DNA of 64,000 bases from Mariniblastus fucicola (lineage in GTDB: Bacteria; Planctomycetota; Planctomycetia; Pirellulales; Pirellulaceae): contig NZ_CP042912.1 in assembly GCF_008087665.1 (NCBI RefSeq), positions 2,604,001 to 2,668,000 of the forward strand. The letters run 5' to 3'. Positions within the stretch are counted from its first letter, which is position 1, and each line of letters begins with the position of its first letter. The notes under the pieces were generated by a model, which made no database searches, was not told the DNA's origin, and was given only the letters and a program-made list of their open reading frames with translations. This document shows, piece by piece, positions 46,785 through 54,541 of the stretch. The position numbers were made by a program, and so were the translations under genes.

Positions 46785-49700
46785 TCACTGTTCCGCGATG
46801 TTCGATTTTGGATCGAAAACCAGAGCCACTTCGCCGGCAAACGATTTGCATTCGGCATCGTTAGCGTACTCTTGAGCGTTCAACGACTCGATGAACGTTT
46901 CGCGAGTCTCGTCGGCTGACTCTCGTTCGTCGAGCTTGAATTGCGACATGGCGATGACCGCGTAATCACCTGGAAACGGTGGACCGGGAGACAGTTCGAT
47001 GGACTTCAACGCAGCCTTGATTGCCCGTTCAAAGTTCCCCATTCGATACTCGGCCGTCGCGAGTGTGTTGAAGAAAATGTCACGTGGATGTTGCAGAACA
47101 ATTTTTCGATATTGAAGAATTTCGATGTCCGAGAGAGGAGAATTTTCAAAAGCTTCGCTCGTGCTAACCCGGTTCCAGGTCGCATTGTTGACCGCTTGAG
47201 CCAGTTGGATACTGATCGCGGGAAGCTTCGATCCGCGGGGAACCTGCAACGCCTGTTTAATGTTCCCAGAAACATATTGCTCGGGGCGGCGACCTTCTGA
47301 TTCCAATTGACTCGTGAGTTGTTGATACGATGCGTGCAGTCGATCGTGAAACAGAGCGTTGTCAGGATCGTTGTGAATTAACAGGGCGTGATGAAAAACA
47401 GAAGCGAACCAGTTCTCCGAACGAATCGCTTTATTGGCCTCGTCGTTATGCCAGAACGGATCGAAATTCGCTTTCGCCTCAAGGTAGCCTTTCTCGACTT
47501 CAGATTCAGGTGTGTCCGATTCGGTTGGCAGCGTTGCGTCCCAGAGCTTGATGACGCTGTCGGCCCCGATCGAGGCAATCCTCGAACCGTCTGGGCTGAA
47601 TATGGCGCTGTTCACGGATTGTGAGTGCCCGTTGAACGTCAGGACTTCATGAATCGTCGTCATGTCCCACAGCTTGATGGTTTTGTCGAGGCTGGCTGAC
47701 ACCAGACGCGTTCCGTCGTTGTTGAAAGCGACCTGGTTGACACCTTCGCTGTGTCCTTTCAAAACCGCAAGTTGCTCTCCCGTCGAGAGGCTCCAAAGCT
47801 TTATCGTGGAGTCATCGCTTGCCGAAGCAAGTCGCTTGCCGTCAGGGCTGAAAGCGACACTGTTCACAGACTGCGGATGTCCCTTGAGCAGATTGACTTG
47901 CTTGCCCGATTCAACATTCCATATCCGAATTGACCCTTTGGCCCCAGAAGATGCGATCAGCGAACCGTCCGGGCTAAACGTGATTCGGTAGACCGCGCGC
48001 TCATGTCCCTTGAAAACCTGATTCGGCGAACCATCTTTCACGTTCCAAATTCTGACCGTATGGTCCGAGCCTGCGGATGCGATCAGTTTGTCGTCCGGGC
48101 TGAAAGCGACTCCGTAAACTGCGCCTTCGTTTCCATTGAGAACGTCAATTTCCTGTGCGGAATCACTGTCCCACAATCGCACCGTGCCGTCGCCGGCGGC
48201 GGAAGCGACCGTCGCGCCGTCATGGCTGTAGGCGATTCCATAAACCCGATTCACGTGGCCCTGGAACGTCGACATGTTTCGTCCTGTTCGTGCACACCAG
48301 AGTCGTACCGATTGATCTTCACTGGACGAAACCAGTTTTCTTCCGTCCGGGCTGAATGCGATCTCAGTCCCGCGTCCGTAATGTCCCTTGATCGTGTGCA
48401 CGTGTTGGCCGGATCGCACGTCCCACAATTTCACGGTCCCGTCAAAGCTCGCTGAAGCAATGCGACTGCCGTCCGGGCTGAAAGCAACTCCATTGACCCA
48501 GTCCGCGTGCCCCGTGAACGTTCCAGTTTCCAATCCGGTTTCCACATCCCACATCCTGATGGATTTGTCGCGACCGGCAGATGCGAGTCGCGTTCCGTCG
48601 GGGCTGAACGCAACCTGGTGAACGTACTGCGTATGTCCGTTGAGGGTTCTGGCTTCGCGACCCGTGACCGCGTCCCACAGCTTGACCGTGTCGAAACTCG
48701 CGGACGCGATGTATCTGCCGTCAGGACTGCAAGCGACACTGATCACCAAACTGTTGTGTCGCAGCGGTGCCCAAATTTCATCACCTGAATCGACGTCCCA
48801 GACGCGAACCGTGCCGTCAACGCCCGAAGAAACCAGGCTTGTCCCATTTGGACTAAAGACAACGTTTCCGACCTGCCTTGCGTGTCCGACAAACGTTTGG
48901 GTGTTTTCGAAAGTCAGTGCATCCCAAAGCTTCACCGTTTTGTCGTCGCTCGCTGTTGCCAACGACTCGCCATCTGGGCTGAAGACGACACTGGCAACCA
49001 GTTCCGCATGGCCTTCGAGCCTTCCCGTTTCCTGTCCAGTTTCGACGTCCCAAAGTCTGACCGATTTATCGCTGCTGGCAGACGCGAGCTGTTTTCCGGA
49101 AGGACTGAAAGCGATGCTTCCGACAGAACCGGAGTGGCCCTTGAGCGTAGAAATTTCTCGACCGGTCTTTACATCCCATAGTTTGATCGTTCTGTCCTGG
49201 CTGGCCGACGCAAAGGTTTTGCCGTCGGGACTAAAAGCGACTTTGTAGACACGCGCGGTGTGACCAGCACAAGTCAGATCACTTCCGAGAAAGTTTCGAT
49301 TGCAAAAATGCCACTCGAAATTGTCTCGATACTCTTCAGGAATTTCGTGCAGGAGTGTTCTGGCCTCCAACGCTCGGTTGGCTTCAAACCTTGCGTTGGC
49401 CAGCTGAAACTTCGCCGCCGCCTCGGAGTCTCTCGCACGCTGCGACTCGGACGAAGCCCGTTTCTCAGCCGCAACGGCACGCGTCTCGTTCTTGCGAGCA
49501 TTGTCCTTCTCAATCAACGCAAGCTGTTCACTGGCTTGAGCTTTGGTGCGCTCTTTCTCCGCCTCAGCCGTTTTCTGTTCTGCCAAAATCTGGTGAGATT
49601 CCGCTTCGCTAGTTTTTTGATTCGCCCGAATCAGACCGTAGCTGGTACCAACGATTCCGATCAGCAACGCTGCCCCGACTGCCGCGATAGAAGCCGCCAA

Positions 49701-50987
49701 ACCTCGGTTCTTGGCCGCGAATTTCCGCATCTGATACAGCGTCGAAGGAGGCCGTGCGATCACCGCGTCGCCCGCCAGGAAGTTGGAGATGTCTCGAGCG
49801 AAATCCGCAGCGGTTTGATAACGCCGGGTGCGATCTTTCTCGAGGGCTTTCATAACCACCCAATCCAGATCTCCCTTTAAAACCTGACGAAGCTTGCCAG
49901 AGCTGATCTGTCGTTGTTGACTCACTTTCGACGTCACCGCGACAGAAGCAGAATCCAGTCGAGTACTTGGTCGCGGCGGATCCTTTTCGCGAATGATCTC
50001 CAGAATCTGGAAAAAAGCGTTGCTGCTGAGCGTCTGTTTGTCGACCGGTGTCGAGCCCGTCAACAACTCGTAGAGCATCACGCCCAGCGAGTAGATGTCC
50101 GCGCGAGTATCGACATCGAGCGCGTTCATTTCCGCTTGCTCGGGCGACATGTACTGCAACGTTCCGACGACTTTGCCAAACTCTGTGAACAGCGTCTTGT
50201 CCGTCAGTTTCATGTTGTGGGTGATCGCTTTCGCCATTCCGAAATCGATTACTTTGGGAACCGCTTCGCCGTCGTAATGAGTGACCAGAACGTTCGAAGG
50301 TTTCAAGTCGCGATGCAGAATTCCTTTTTGATGCGCGTGCTGGATCGCTTTACAAACTGGCACGAACAGTTTCAACCTGTCAGCAACGCTCAACTTGTTC
50401 TGATCACAATAGTCTGTGATGGGAATGCCCTTCACCAACTCCATCACGAAATAGGGAGTCCCGTTTTCTGTCGTTCCCGCGTCCAGAACTTTGGCGATGT
50501 TCTGATGATCCATCAAGGCGAGAGCCTGCCGTTCGGCTTCAAATCGCGCGATGACTTCTTTGGACGCCAGTTCTGATTTGATCAGCTTCATCGCGACGCG
50601 GCGCTGCACAGGTTCTTCCTGCTCCGCCATCCAGACGGCGCCCATTCCGCCTTCGCCGATCTTCTGCAACAGCTTGTACCTGCCGATGCGTCGCGACGGT
50701 CTGACCTGACCCGAGTCGAGTTGCGTCCCGCTGTTCTCGGTTTCGGTCGCGTTGATCAGCTGCTCTGCGTGAACGACAGCCGATTCGCCGAAGCGGGCGT
50801 AGTCAGAAACCTTGAGCGTCTGACCAGATTTCCGGCGGTAGAAAATTTCCAGAGAGATCAAATCGAGCAAAAGCTGCGGCCGTGAAACTTCCGGAACCTG
50901 ATTCAGCCACGCATCAATCGACGGAGAGTTTCCTGACTTGAGATCGGTTTCAAATTGGTCGGCCAATTTGTCGAATTGTGTCTGCAT
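46785..50987 (-). CDS. Transmembrane Ser/Thr protein kinase with 14 WD40 repeats
   Basis: The 1400-residue chain starts with a short helical part. The kinase domain follows (103-370): glycine loop GEGGMGAVW (111-119), Lys134, HRDLKPSN (225-232), DFG (248-250). One membrane helix (about 430-455) and a coiled coil come next. Then 14 WD40 repeats are countable by their GH...SPDG pattern, i.e. two seven-blade propellers (about 560-1180), and a 200-residue helical end with TPR-like character. It should sense something outside or in the periplasm through the propellers and phosphorylate proteins inside. A sigma factor gene diverges upstream, a common planctomycete arrangement. Confidence 0.95.
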   Translation of the reverse strand: MQTQFDKLADQFETDLKSGNSPSIDAWLNQVPEVSRPQLLLDLISLEIFYRRKSGQTLKVSDYARFGESAVVHAEQLINATETENSGTQLDSGQVRPSRRIGRYKLLQKIGEGGMGAVWMAEQEEPVQRRVAMKLIKSELASKEVIARFEAERQALALMDHQNIAKVLDAGTTENGTPYFVMELVKGIPITDYCDQNKLSVADRLKLFVPVCKAIQHAHQKGILHRDLKPSNVLVTHYDGEAVPKVIDFGMAKAITHNMKLTDKTLFTEFGKVVGTLQYMSPEQAEMNALDVDTRADIYSLGVMLYELLTGSTPVDKQTLSSNAFFQILEIIREKDPPRPSTRLDSASVAVTSKVSQQRQISSGKLRQVLKGDLDWVVMKALEKDRTRRYQTAADFARDISNFLAGDAVIARPPSTLYQMRKFAAKNRGLAASIAAVGAALLIGIVGTSYGLIRANQKTSEAESHQILAEQKTAEAEKERTKAQASEQLALIEKDNARKNETRAVAAEKRASSESQRARDSEAAAKFQLANARFEANRALEARTLLHEIPEEYRDNFEWHFCNRNFLGSDLTCAGHTARVYKVAFSPDGKTFASASQDRTIKLWDVKTGREISTLKGHSGSVGSIAFSPSGKQLASASSDKSVRLWDVETGQETGRLEGHAELVASVVFSPDGESLATASDDKTVKLWDALTFENTQTFVGHARQVGNVVFSPNGTSLVSSGVDGTVRVWDVDSGDEIWAPLRHNSLVISVACSPDGRYIASASFDTVKLWDAVTGREARTLNGHTQYVHQVAFSPDGTRLASAGRDKSIRMWDVETGLETGTFTGHADWVNGVAFSPDGSRIASASFDGTVKLWDVRSGQHVHTIKGHYGRGTEIAFSPDGRKLVSSSEDQSVRLWCARTGRNMSTFQGHVNRVYGIAYSHDGATVASAAGDGTVRLWDSDSAQEIDVLNGNEGAVYGVAFSPDDKLIASAGSDHTVRIWNVKDGSPNQVFKGHERAVYRITFSPDGSLIASSGAKGSIRIWNVESGKQVNLLKGHPQSVNSVAFSPDGKRLASASDDSTIKLWSLSTGEQLAVLKGHSEGVNQVAFNNDGTRLVSASLDKTIKLWDMTTIHEVLTFNGHSQSVNSAIFSPDGSRIASIGADSVIKLWDATLPTESDTPESEVEKGYLEAKANFDPFWHNDEANKAIRSENWFASVFHHALLIHNDPDNALFHDRLHASYQQLTSQLESEGRRPEQYVSGNIKQALQVPRGSKLPAISIQLAQAVNNATWNRVSTSEAFENSPLSDIEILQYRKIVLQHPRDIFFNTLATAEYRMGNFERAIKAALKSIELSPGPPFPGDYAVIAMSQFKLDERESADETRETFIESLNAQEYANDAECKSFAGEVALVFDPKSNIAEQ

Positions 50988-51324
50988 CTACTCTCACCCC
51001 AGCAACGCTTTTCTCGTACGCTGCAGACGATTACCAGGCGATTACCAGGGAACGACCTACTCGCATCCGTGATGGTCGCCAGGCTTAAAGCTCAGCCGCG
51101 AACCGTCAACTTTCCCCATTTTTTGGCCTTTATAGCCGGCCTGATTGTAAACTCCATCCGTCAGCTATGTGGCCAGAGTCAGTGTTTTTGCGTAAGAATG
51201 AGCCGTTCAATACGTGATAAAACCGATTGATTCCGCATAAATTGTCTCCAGCGGCACGGGCACGCTATACTCGCGGGGAATTTCGGCGGAACGTCGATGT
51301 ACCTAACTGCGATTTGGAAACACA
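50988..51324. other. Divergent promoter region between kinase and sigma-factor genes, 337 bp
   Basis: No ORF of coding character is seen. The promoter listed at 51242-51271 lies here, reading toward the sigma factor. GCGATTACCAGGCGATTACC near 51020 is a direct repeat of GCGATTACC-type units, noted without interpretation. Confidence 0.5.
51242..51271 (+). promoter_or_regulatory. Sigma70-like promoter before the ECF factor gene
   Basis: TTGTCT (51242-51247) and TATACT (51266-51271) stand 18 bases apart, 54 bases before the TTG start codon at 51325. The -10 box matches TATAAT in five of six positions; the -35 in four. Confidence 0.45.
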
Positions 51325-52014
51325 TTGAACGACTCGCTTGGCAACGAAAAATCTCCACTAGAACAATGGATCCTCGGCTCACAGTCCGGTGACGAAGAAT
51401 CGTTGAATCGGCTCGCCGAATATTTGTTGCCCAAAGCTTTCGAAATTGCCAACCGAAAAATGGGCTCGCTAAGTCCGGTCGACGATTTCGAAGACGTCGC
51501 GGTCAGCGCAGTGAAATCGGTCTGTCTCAGGTTCCGGGAAGGGCAAAGTGAGTTTCTTGGAGAGCGTGAGTTAGGCGGGTTGTTGCAGCAGTTCGTCAAC
51601 GGAAAAATTCGCACCCGGCGAAAGTATCACTACGCAGAAAAGCGAAACGTGAAACTCAACGCATCCAACGAAGGTGTTTCCCGGGACGACGGTTCTGGCG
51701 GGCAGTCACCGATTCAGCGTCATGCGATCGAGGACGCCAAATCCGTATGGTTGGATGAGCACTCGATCAGTTTGCCTCTCCCGGAACAGGCCTACCTCGC
51801 CTCGATGGTCGATGGCTTGGGAACCGATGTCCAAGGACTTTTTTCTGAACTGGTCAAGCGGTTGGGCGAGAACCCGCGAAAAGTTCTGATGCTGATCACG
51901 ACGGGATCGATGTCGAACCGCCAGTTGGCCGAAGCGATGGATTGTGCTCCTGCGTCAATTGAGCGGTATCGAAAAGCGATTCGTAGAAAGCTCGAGGAGA
52001 TCGTCAACGAATGA
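51325..52014 (+). CDS. ECF-type sigma factor
   Basis: The 229-residue protein has the two-domain layout of planctomycete ECF-like sigma factors. Region 2 includes EESLNRLAEYLLPKAFEIANRKMG and DFEDVAVSAVKSVC, which replaces the usual FxxVY-type core. A linker leads to region 4 with the helix-turn-helix MSNRQLAEAMDCAPASIERYRKAIRRKL (in parts). The start codon is TTG. Its divergence from a WD40 kinase supports a kinase-linked ECF class in which the kinase may control the factor. The name is by architecture; the DNA target is unknown. Confidence 0.85.
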   Translation: MNDSLGNEKSPLEQWILGSQSGDEESLNRLAEYLLPKAFEIANRKMGSLSPVDDFEDVAVSAVKSVCLRFREGQSEFLGERELGGLLQQFVNGKIRTRRKYHYAEKRNVKLNASNEGVSRDDGSGGQSPIQRHAIEDAKSVWLDEHSISLPLPEQAYLASMVDGLGTDVQGLFSELVKRLGENPRKVLMLITTGSMSNRQLAEAMDCAPASIERYRKAIRRKLEEIVNE

Positions 52015-52149
52015 TCGATGCTCGGCAGTCGCTGGCTTTTCTGTCTGTTGAGAAAAGTTATCCAGATCGGATGAGGGAATCGGTTCAAGCTTTCCATAGG
52101 TGGATATGAACGATAAACAACACTCAATTTACTGCGAAGACAATCTGAG

Positions 52150-52245
52150 ATGGATGAATCGATGCCGAAGCCAATGCCCGTCTATTTCTTGCTGCTACTG
52201 GTGTTCCTGAGCGGGATTGTGTTTGCCGAAATGGTCGTCCGATAG
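52150..52245 (+). CDS. Possible 31-residue membrane miniprotein
   Basis: ATG 52150 to TAG 52243-52245 encodes MDESMPKPMPVYF followed by a strongly hydrophobic helix (LLLLVFLSGIVFAEMVV) and a terminal Arg. This is a typical single-span small membrane protein, but no clear Shine-Dalgarno site is seen and the frame is short, so it may be chance. It lies 16 bp upstream of the tRNA array 3' end on the opposite strand. Confidence 0.3.
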   Translation: MDESMPKPMPVYFLLLLVFLSGIVFAEMVVR

Positions 52246-52261
52246 GCGAACCGAGGAGAAG

Positions 52262-52335
52262 TGGCGCCAGTGGGAGTCGAACCCACAAACACGAAGTTCT
52301 GAGCTTCGCTGCTTTGCCAGTTTGCATACAGCGCC
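52262..52335 (-). tRNA. tRNA-Leu (anticodon CAG), class-I form
   Basis: Hand folding gives acceptor GGCGCTG/TGGCGCC, D stem TGC/GCA, anticodon stem CGAAG with loop CTCAGAA, five-base variable loop and T arm GTGGG/CCCAC; discriminator A, no encoded CCA. A Leu anticodon on a tRNA without a long variable arm is odd. It is the last member of the array. Confidence 0.75.
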
Positions 52336-52434
52336 ATAGGTACGAACCGCAATCGACGCGGCAGGCAGTGATTTCACTCGATGCTGCAAACAAACTTTGC
52401 ATTTCGAGAATCAGGTTTTGACAAATCACGAGAG

Positions 52435-52507
52435 CAGCTCGTAAGGGAATCGAACCCTTCTTTCCGGCTTGAGAAGCCGACGTCCTGAACCGATAGACGA
52501 ACGAGCC
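52435..52507 (-). tRNA. tRNA-Glu (anticodon CTC)
   Basis: 73 nt: acceptor GGCTCGT/ACGAGCT with one G-U pair, D arm GTC-TATCGGTTCAG-GAC, anticodon loop TTCTCAA, T arm AAGGG/CCCTT, discriminator G, no CCA. Normal shape. Confidence 0.88.
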
Positions 52508-52519
52508 AAGCTTTTACAG

Positions 52520-52588
52520 TTGCAGATGTCGGAATCGAACCGACAAGACCGGGCTTATGAGACCCAGTTGAGCTCCAGCCCATCTGCA
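52520..52588 (-). tRNA. tRNA-Met (anticodon CAT), short D arm
   Basis: 69 nt: acceptor TGCAGAT/ATCTGCA, anticodon loop CTCATAA, variable GTCTT, T arm GTCGG/CCGAC. Only 13 nt remain for the D arm and base 8 is G, so the D arm is incomplete. CAT could also serve Ile after lysidine change. Confidence 0.72.
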
Positions 52589-52687
52589 AAAATTGATTGC
52601 GGTGTAAGTTTTGGCGTCTGAATCCCGGAATGCCGATAGCCGTTGCTGCTCTCTGGCATTCCGTATTCGGGCCTCCAAATTCCAAAG

Positions 52688-52772
52688 TGGGTCGCGAAGG
52701 AATCGAACCTCTCGCCGCCACCTCAATCGTTAATGGCGCGTGGTTTACAGCCACGCATGAGGGACACGACCC
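52688..52772 (-). tRNA. tRNA-Tyr (anticodon GTA), D arm missing
   Basis: 85 nt: acceptor GGGTCGT/GCGACCC, anticodon stem CGTGG/CCACG with loop CTGTAAA, a long variable arm and T arm GAGG-type ending in TTCGATT. Only about ten bases separate the acceptor from the anticodon stem, too few for a D arm. Long variable arm and GTA fit bacterial Tyr. Confidence 0.72.
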
Positions 52773-52801
52773 GAGTAAATTTTCAGTGTTAGTTTCTTGA
52801 G

Positions 52802-52884
52802 TGGTCGAAGAGGGATTCGAACCCTCATTGCCTTACGGCACGGCGTTCTAAGCGCCGCGTGTCAACCAGTTGCACCATTCGACC
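52802..52884 (-). tRNA. tRNA-Leu (anticodon TAG)
   Basis: 83 nt: acceptor GGTCGAA/TTCGACC, D stem GTG/CAC with GG in the loop, anticodon loop CTTAGAA, variable arm TGCCGTAAGGCA, T arm GAGGG/CCCTC, discriminator A, no CCA. A regular class-II Leu tRNA. Confidence 0.88.
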
Positions 52885-53002
52885 TTGATTTGAAAGCTGG
52901 GAAGCAAAGGCGGAAACTTCGGATTGTGGAGCGATCATCGTTCGCAAACCTGAACTTCGCATTCTCCGCATTCCGCTATCTCCCCATTCCGCTTTCATCA
53001 AG

Positions 53003-53075
53003 TCATCCCGGGTGGACTCGAACCACCGATCTACTGCTTGTAAGGCAGCCGCCTTCGCCGCTAGGCCACGGGACG
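53003..53075 (-). tRNA. tRNA-Val (anticodon TAC)
   Basis: 73 nt: acceptor CGTCCCG/CGGGATG with one G-U pair, D arm GCC-TAGCGGCGAA-GGC, anticodon stem GCTGC/GCAGT with loop CTTACAA, T arm GGTGG/CCACC, discriminator A, no CCA. Confidence 0.85.
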
Positions 53076-53117
53076 TTTCAAATTCCAACTCGGCGTTCAA
53101 CATCCCGAACTGAAAAG

Positions 53118-53188
53118 TACCCCACCGAGGAATCGAACCTCGTCCAACTGTTTCGAAGACAGTCATGCATCCAGCACACCCGCAGGGC
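53118..53188 (-). tRNA. tRNA-Arg (anticodon TCG)
   Basis: 71 nt: weak acceptor GCCCTGC/GTGGGGT with several G-U pairs, D stem GTGT/GCAT, anticodon stem ACTGT/ACAGT with loop CTTCGAA, T arm CGAGG/CCTCG, discriminator A, no CCA. Base 8 is G. Confidence 0.78.
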
Positions 53189-53262
53189 AAATGGTTGTTT
53201 CGCTCGCGTAGCACCGGACTGGGATCAGTACGCCCACAGTTGGCTCGCTACAAAATCATTGA

Positions 53263-53331
53263 ATCAGGAAGAGAGATTCGAACTCTCACAACTTGCTTCA
53301 AAGGCAAATCACCCGTCCTCGGGATTCCTGA
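53263..53331 (-). tRNA. tRNA-Gln (anticodon TTG), short D arm
   Basis: 69 nt: acceptor TCAGGAA/TTCCTGA, anticodon stem TTTGC/GCAAG with loop CTTTGAA, T arm GAGAG/CTCTC, discriminator T, no CCA. The D region is CCCGAGGACGGG, giving a very small loop. Confidence 0.78.
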
Positions 53332-53369
53332 ATGGTGCAACCTTTGAACAACATTCAAAAGTTGCGAAG

Positions 53370-53443
53370 CGGCTCATACCGGATTTGAACCGGCGTCTCT
53401 GCCGTGACAGGGCAGTATCCATTCCAGGCTGGACCAATGAGCC
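53370..53443 (-). tRNA. tRNA-Asp (anticodon GTC)
   Basis: 74 nt: acceptor GGCTCAT/ATGAGCC, D stem GTCC/GGAT, anticodon stem CTGCC/GGCAG with loop CTGTCAC, T arm GCCGG/CCGGT, discriminator G as in bacterial Asp, no CCA. Confidence 0.88.
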
Positions 53444-53465
53444 GAAGTAGGTTTCAGTTTTCAAG

Positions 53466-53537
53466 AGTGCTCTGCGAGAATCGAACTCGCTTTTCCGCGG
53501 TGGAAACGCGGCACCTAAGCCAATCAGTCAAGAGCAC
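53466..53537 (-). tRNA. tRNA-Gly (anticodon TCC)
   Basis: 72 nt: acceptor GTGCTCT/AGAGCAC, D stem ACT/GGT, anticodon stem CCGCG/CGCGG with loop TTTCCAC, T arm GCGAG/CTCGC, discriminator T, no CCA. Confidence 0.85.
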
Positions 53538-53611
53538 GTGTTCGTCGTTTTCGATTTCCAGCCTGCCCACTACACGTCACAGGTTGGAATTTCGAATGTC
53601 ATATTTTCAAG

Positions 53612-53682
53612 AGCGTCCAGTGGGAGTCGAACCCACACTTCCGCCATGGCAAGGCAGTAGGCTGCCGCTACATCATGGACGC
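53612..53682 (-). tRNA. tRNA-Gly (anticodon GCC)
   Basis: 71 nt: acceptor GCGTCCA/TGGACGC, anticodon stem CTGCC/GGCGG with loop TTGCCAT, T arm GTGGG/CCCAC, discriminator T, no CCA. The D stem (TAG/CTA) is shifted and short. Confidence 0.82.
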
Positions 53683-53710
53683 GTTGTTTCGGTGAGATTG
53701 TTTGTTAAAG

Positions 53711-53782
53711 AGCATCGGGAGGGACTCGAACCCTCGTTTCCGGATTACAAAACCGGGATACTGGCCGCTGTAAGACCGATGC
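53711..53782 (-). tRNA. tRNA-Thr (anticodon TGT)
   Basis: 72 nt: acceptor GCATCGG/CCGATGC, D stem TAC/GTA, anticodon stem CCGG/CCGG closed by a T-T pair with loop TTTGTAA, T arm GAGGG/CCCTC, discriminator T, no CCA. Confidence 0.8.
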
Positions 53783-53844
53783 GTTTGGTTTGTCGCTGTT
53801 TGGGGGATCGAACTCCTTTCTGTGTTTCTGTTTTCTCTTTTAAG

Positions 53845-53917
53845 TGGGTCCGGAGGGATTCGAACCCTCTCCGATCTGGTTAAGAGCCAGACATGCTGCC
53901 AATAACACCTCAGACCC
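53845..53917 (-). tRNA. tRNA-Lys (anticodon CTT)
   Basis: 73 nt: acceptor GGGTCTG/CGGACCC, D stem GTGT/GCAT, anticodon stem TCTGG/CCAGA with loop CTCTTAA, T arm GAGGG/CCCTC, discriminator A, no CCA. Base 8 is A where T is expected. Confidence 0.85.
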
Positions 53918-53994
53918 GAGGTTTTGTTGCATCAAAACTAAATGACTGATGCATGTTTTGCGTTCAAAGGCTCAAAGCTTGTGCCACGTTTGAG

Positions 53995-54067
53995 TGAGGC
54001 CGGGAGGATTCGAACCTCCACCAAGCACTTTAAAAGAGTGCTGTGCTACCGTTGACACCACGACCCC
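53995..54067 (-). tRNA. tRNA-Lys (anticodon TTT)
   Basis: 73 nt: acceptor GGGGTCG/CGGCCTC with G-U pairs, D stem GTGT/GCAC, anticodon stem GCACT/AGTGC with loop CTTTTAA, T arm GGAGG/CCTCC, discriminator A, no CCA. Confidence 0.85.
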
Positions 54068-54162
54068 GATTGGAATTCGAAGACGTTGTGCGTTTGTGGC
54101 GAAAATGAGTTTCCATATCTGCTTCCTTTTTCTGTTTCTGTTTTGGTTGTCAGTGCTTCGAG

Positions 54163-54233
54163 TGGTAGCCCTGGGAATTGAGCCCAGCACGTCAGAGATA
54201 TCAGCTCTAACCGGGCACCAGCCCCCGACTACC
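54163..54233 (-). tRNA. tRNA-Ile (anticodon GAT), unusual D and T loops
   Basis: 71 nt: acceptor GGTAGTC/GGCTACC, D stem GGGC/GCCC with only four bases in the loop, anticodon stem TAGAG/CTCTG with loop CTGATAT, T arm CTGGG/CCCAG. The T loop begins CTC, not TTC, so base 54 is changed. No CCA. Confidence 0.75.
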
Positions 54234-54278
54234 CTGGACGCATTCCTGCGTTCGTTGCTTTTGATTTCTGTTCAACAG

Positions 54279-54351
54279 TCAGGCGAGCGGGGATCGAACC
54301 CGCAACCCCAGGCTTCCAAAGCCCATATGCTCCCACTTGCACCTCCGCCTG
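54279..54351 (-). tRNA. tRNA-Pro (anticodon TGG)
   Basis: 73 nt: acceptor CAGGCGG/TCGCCTG with one G-U pair, D stem GTGC/GCAT, anticodon stem TGGGC/GCCTG with loop TTTGGAA, T arm GCGGG/CCCGC, discriminator A, no CCA. First member of the array. Confidence 0.85.
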
Positions 54352-54476
54352 TCGTTTTCGGGCATGTCGTTTTTGCCCCGCTTCTCGCGAGATCGCATGT
54401 TGTCTGTCTGGCCGCATGCTTTCGTTTCGTTCCTGTTTTTGTTTCGAGCCGTGCCCATACGGTTCGAAAGGTCCAC

Positions 54477-54513
54477 AAAAAAAGCCCAGTTGTTTGTCAA
54501 ACACCGGGCTTTT
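54477..54513 (-). terminator. Strong hairpin terminator between the small gene and the tRNA array
   Basis: AAAAGCCC and GGGCTTTT, extended by TGTTTG/CAAACA, form a long stem; a seven-T run follows on the minus strand. It ends the small gene at 54542 and separates its transcript from the tRNA array. TTTT on the other side makes it possibly bidirectional. Confidence 0.85.
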
Positions 54514-54541
54514 GAACGTCAATTCGTTTCAATACCAAGCG

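Noticed and set aside
52374-52754. 126-residue minus-strand frame across tRNA genes
   Set aside because: It covers three tRNA genes with full cloverleaf parts; chance open frame.
53190-53262. Possible extra tRNA in a spacer with GTAGC/GCTAC ends
   Set aside because: It lacks an anticodon stem and a T loop; only a short inverted repeat.
52262-54351. CRISPR array as explanation for the regularly spaced motifs near GGTTCGA
   Set aside because: The repeated GGNTTCGAACC is the tRNA T loop; spacing varies from about 75 to 130 bases and full tRNA folds are present.
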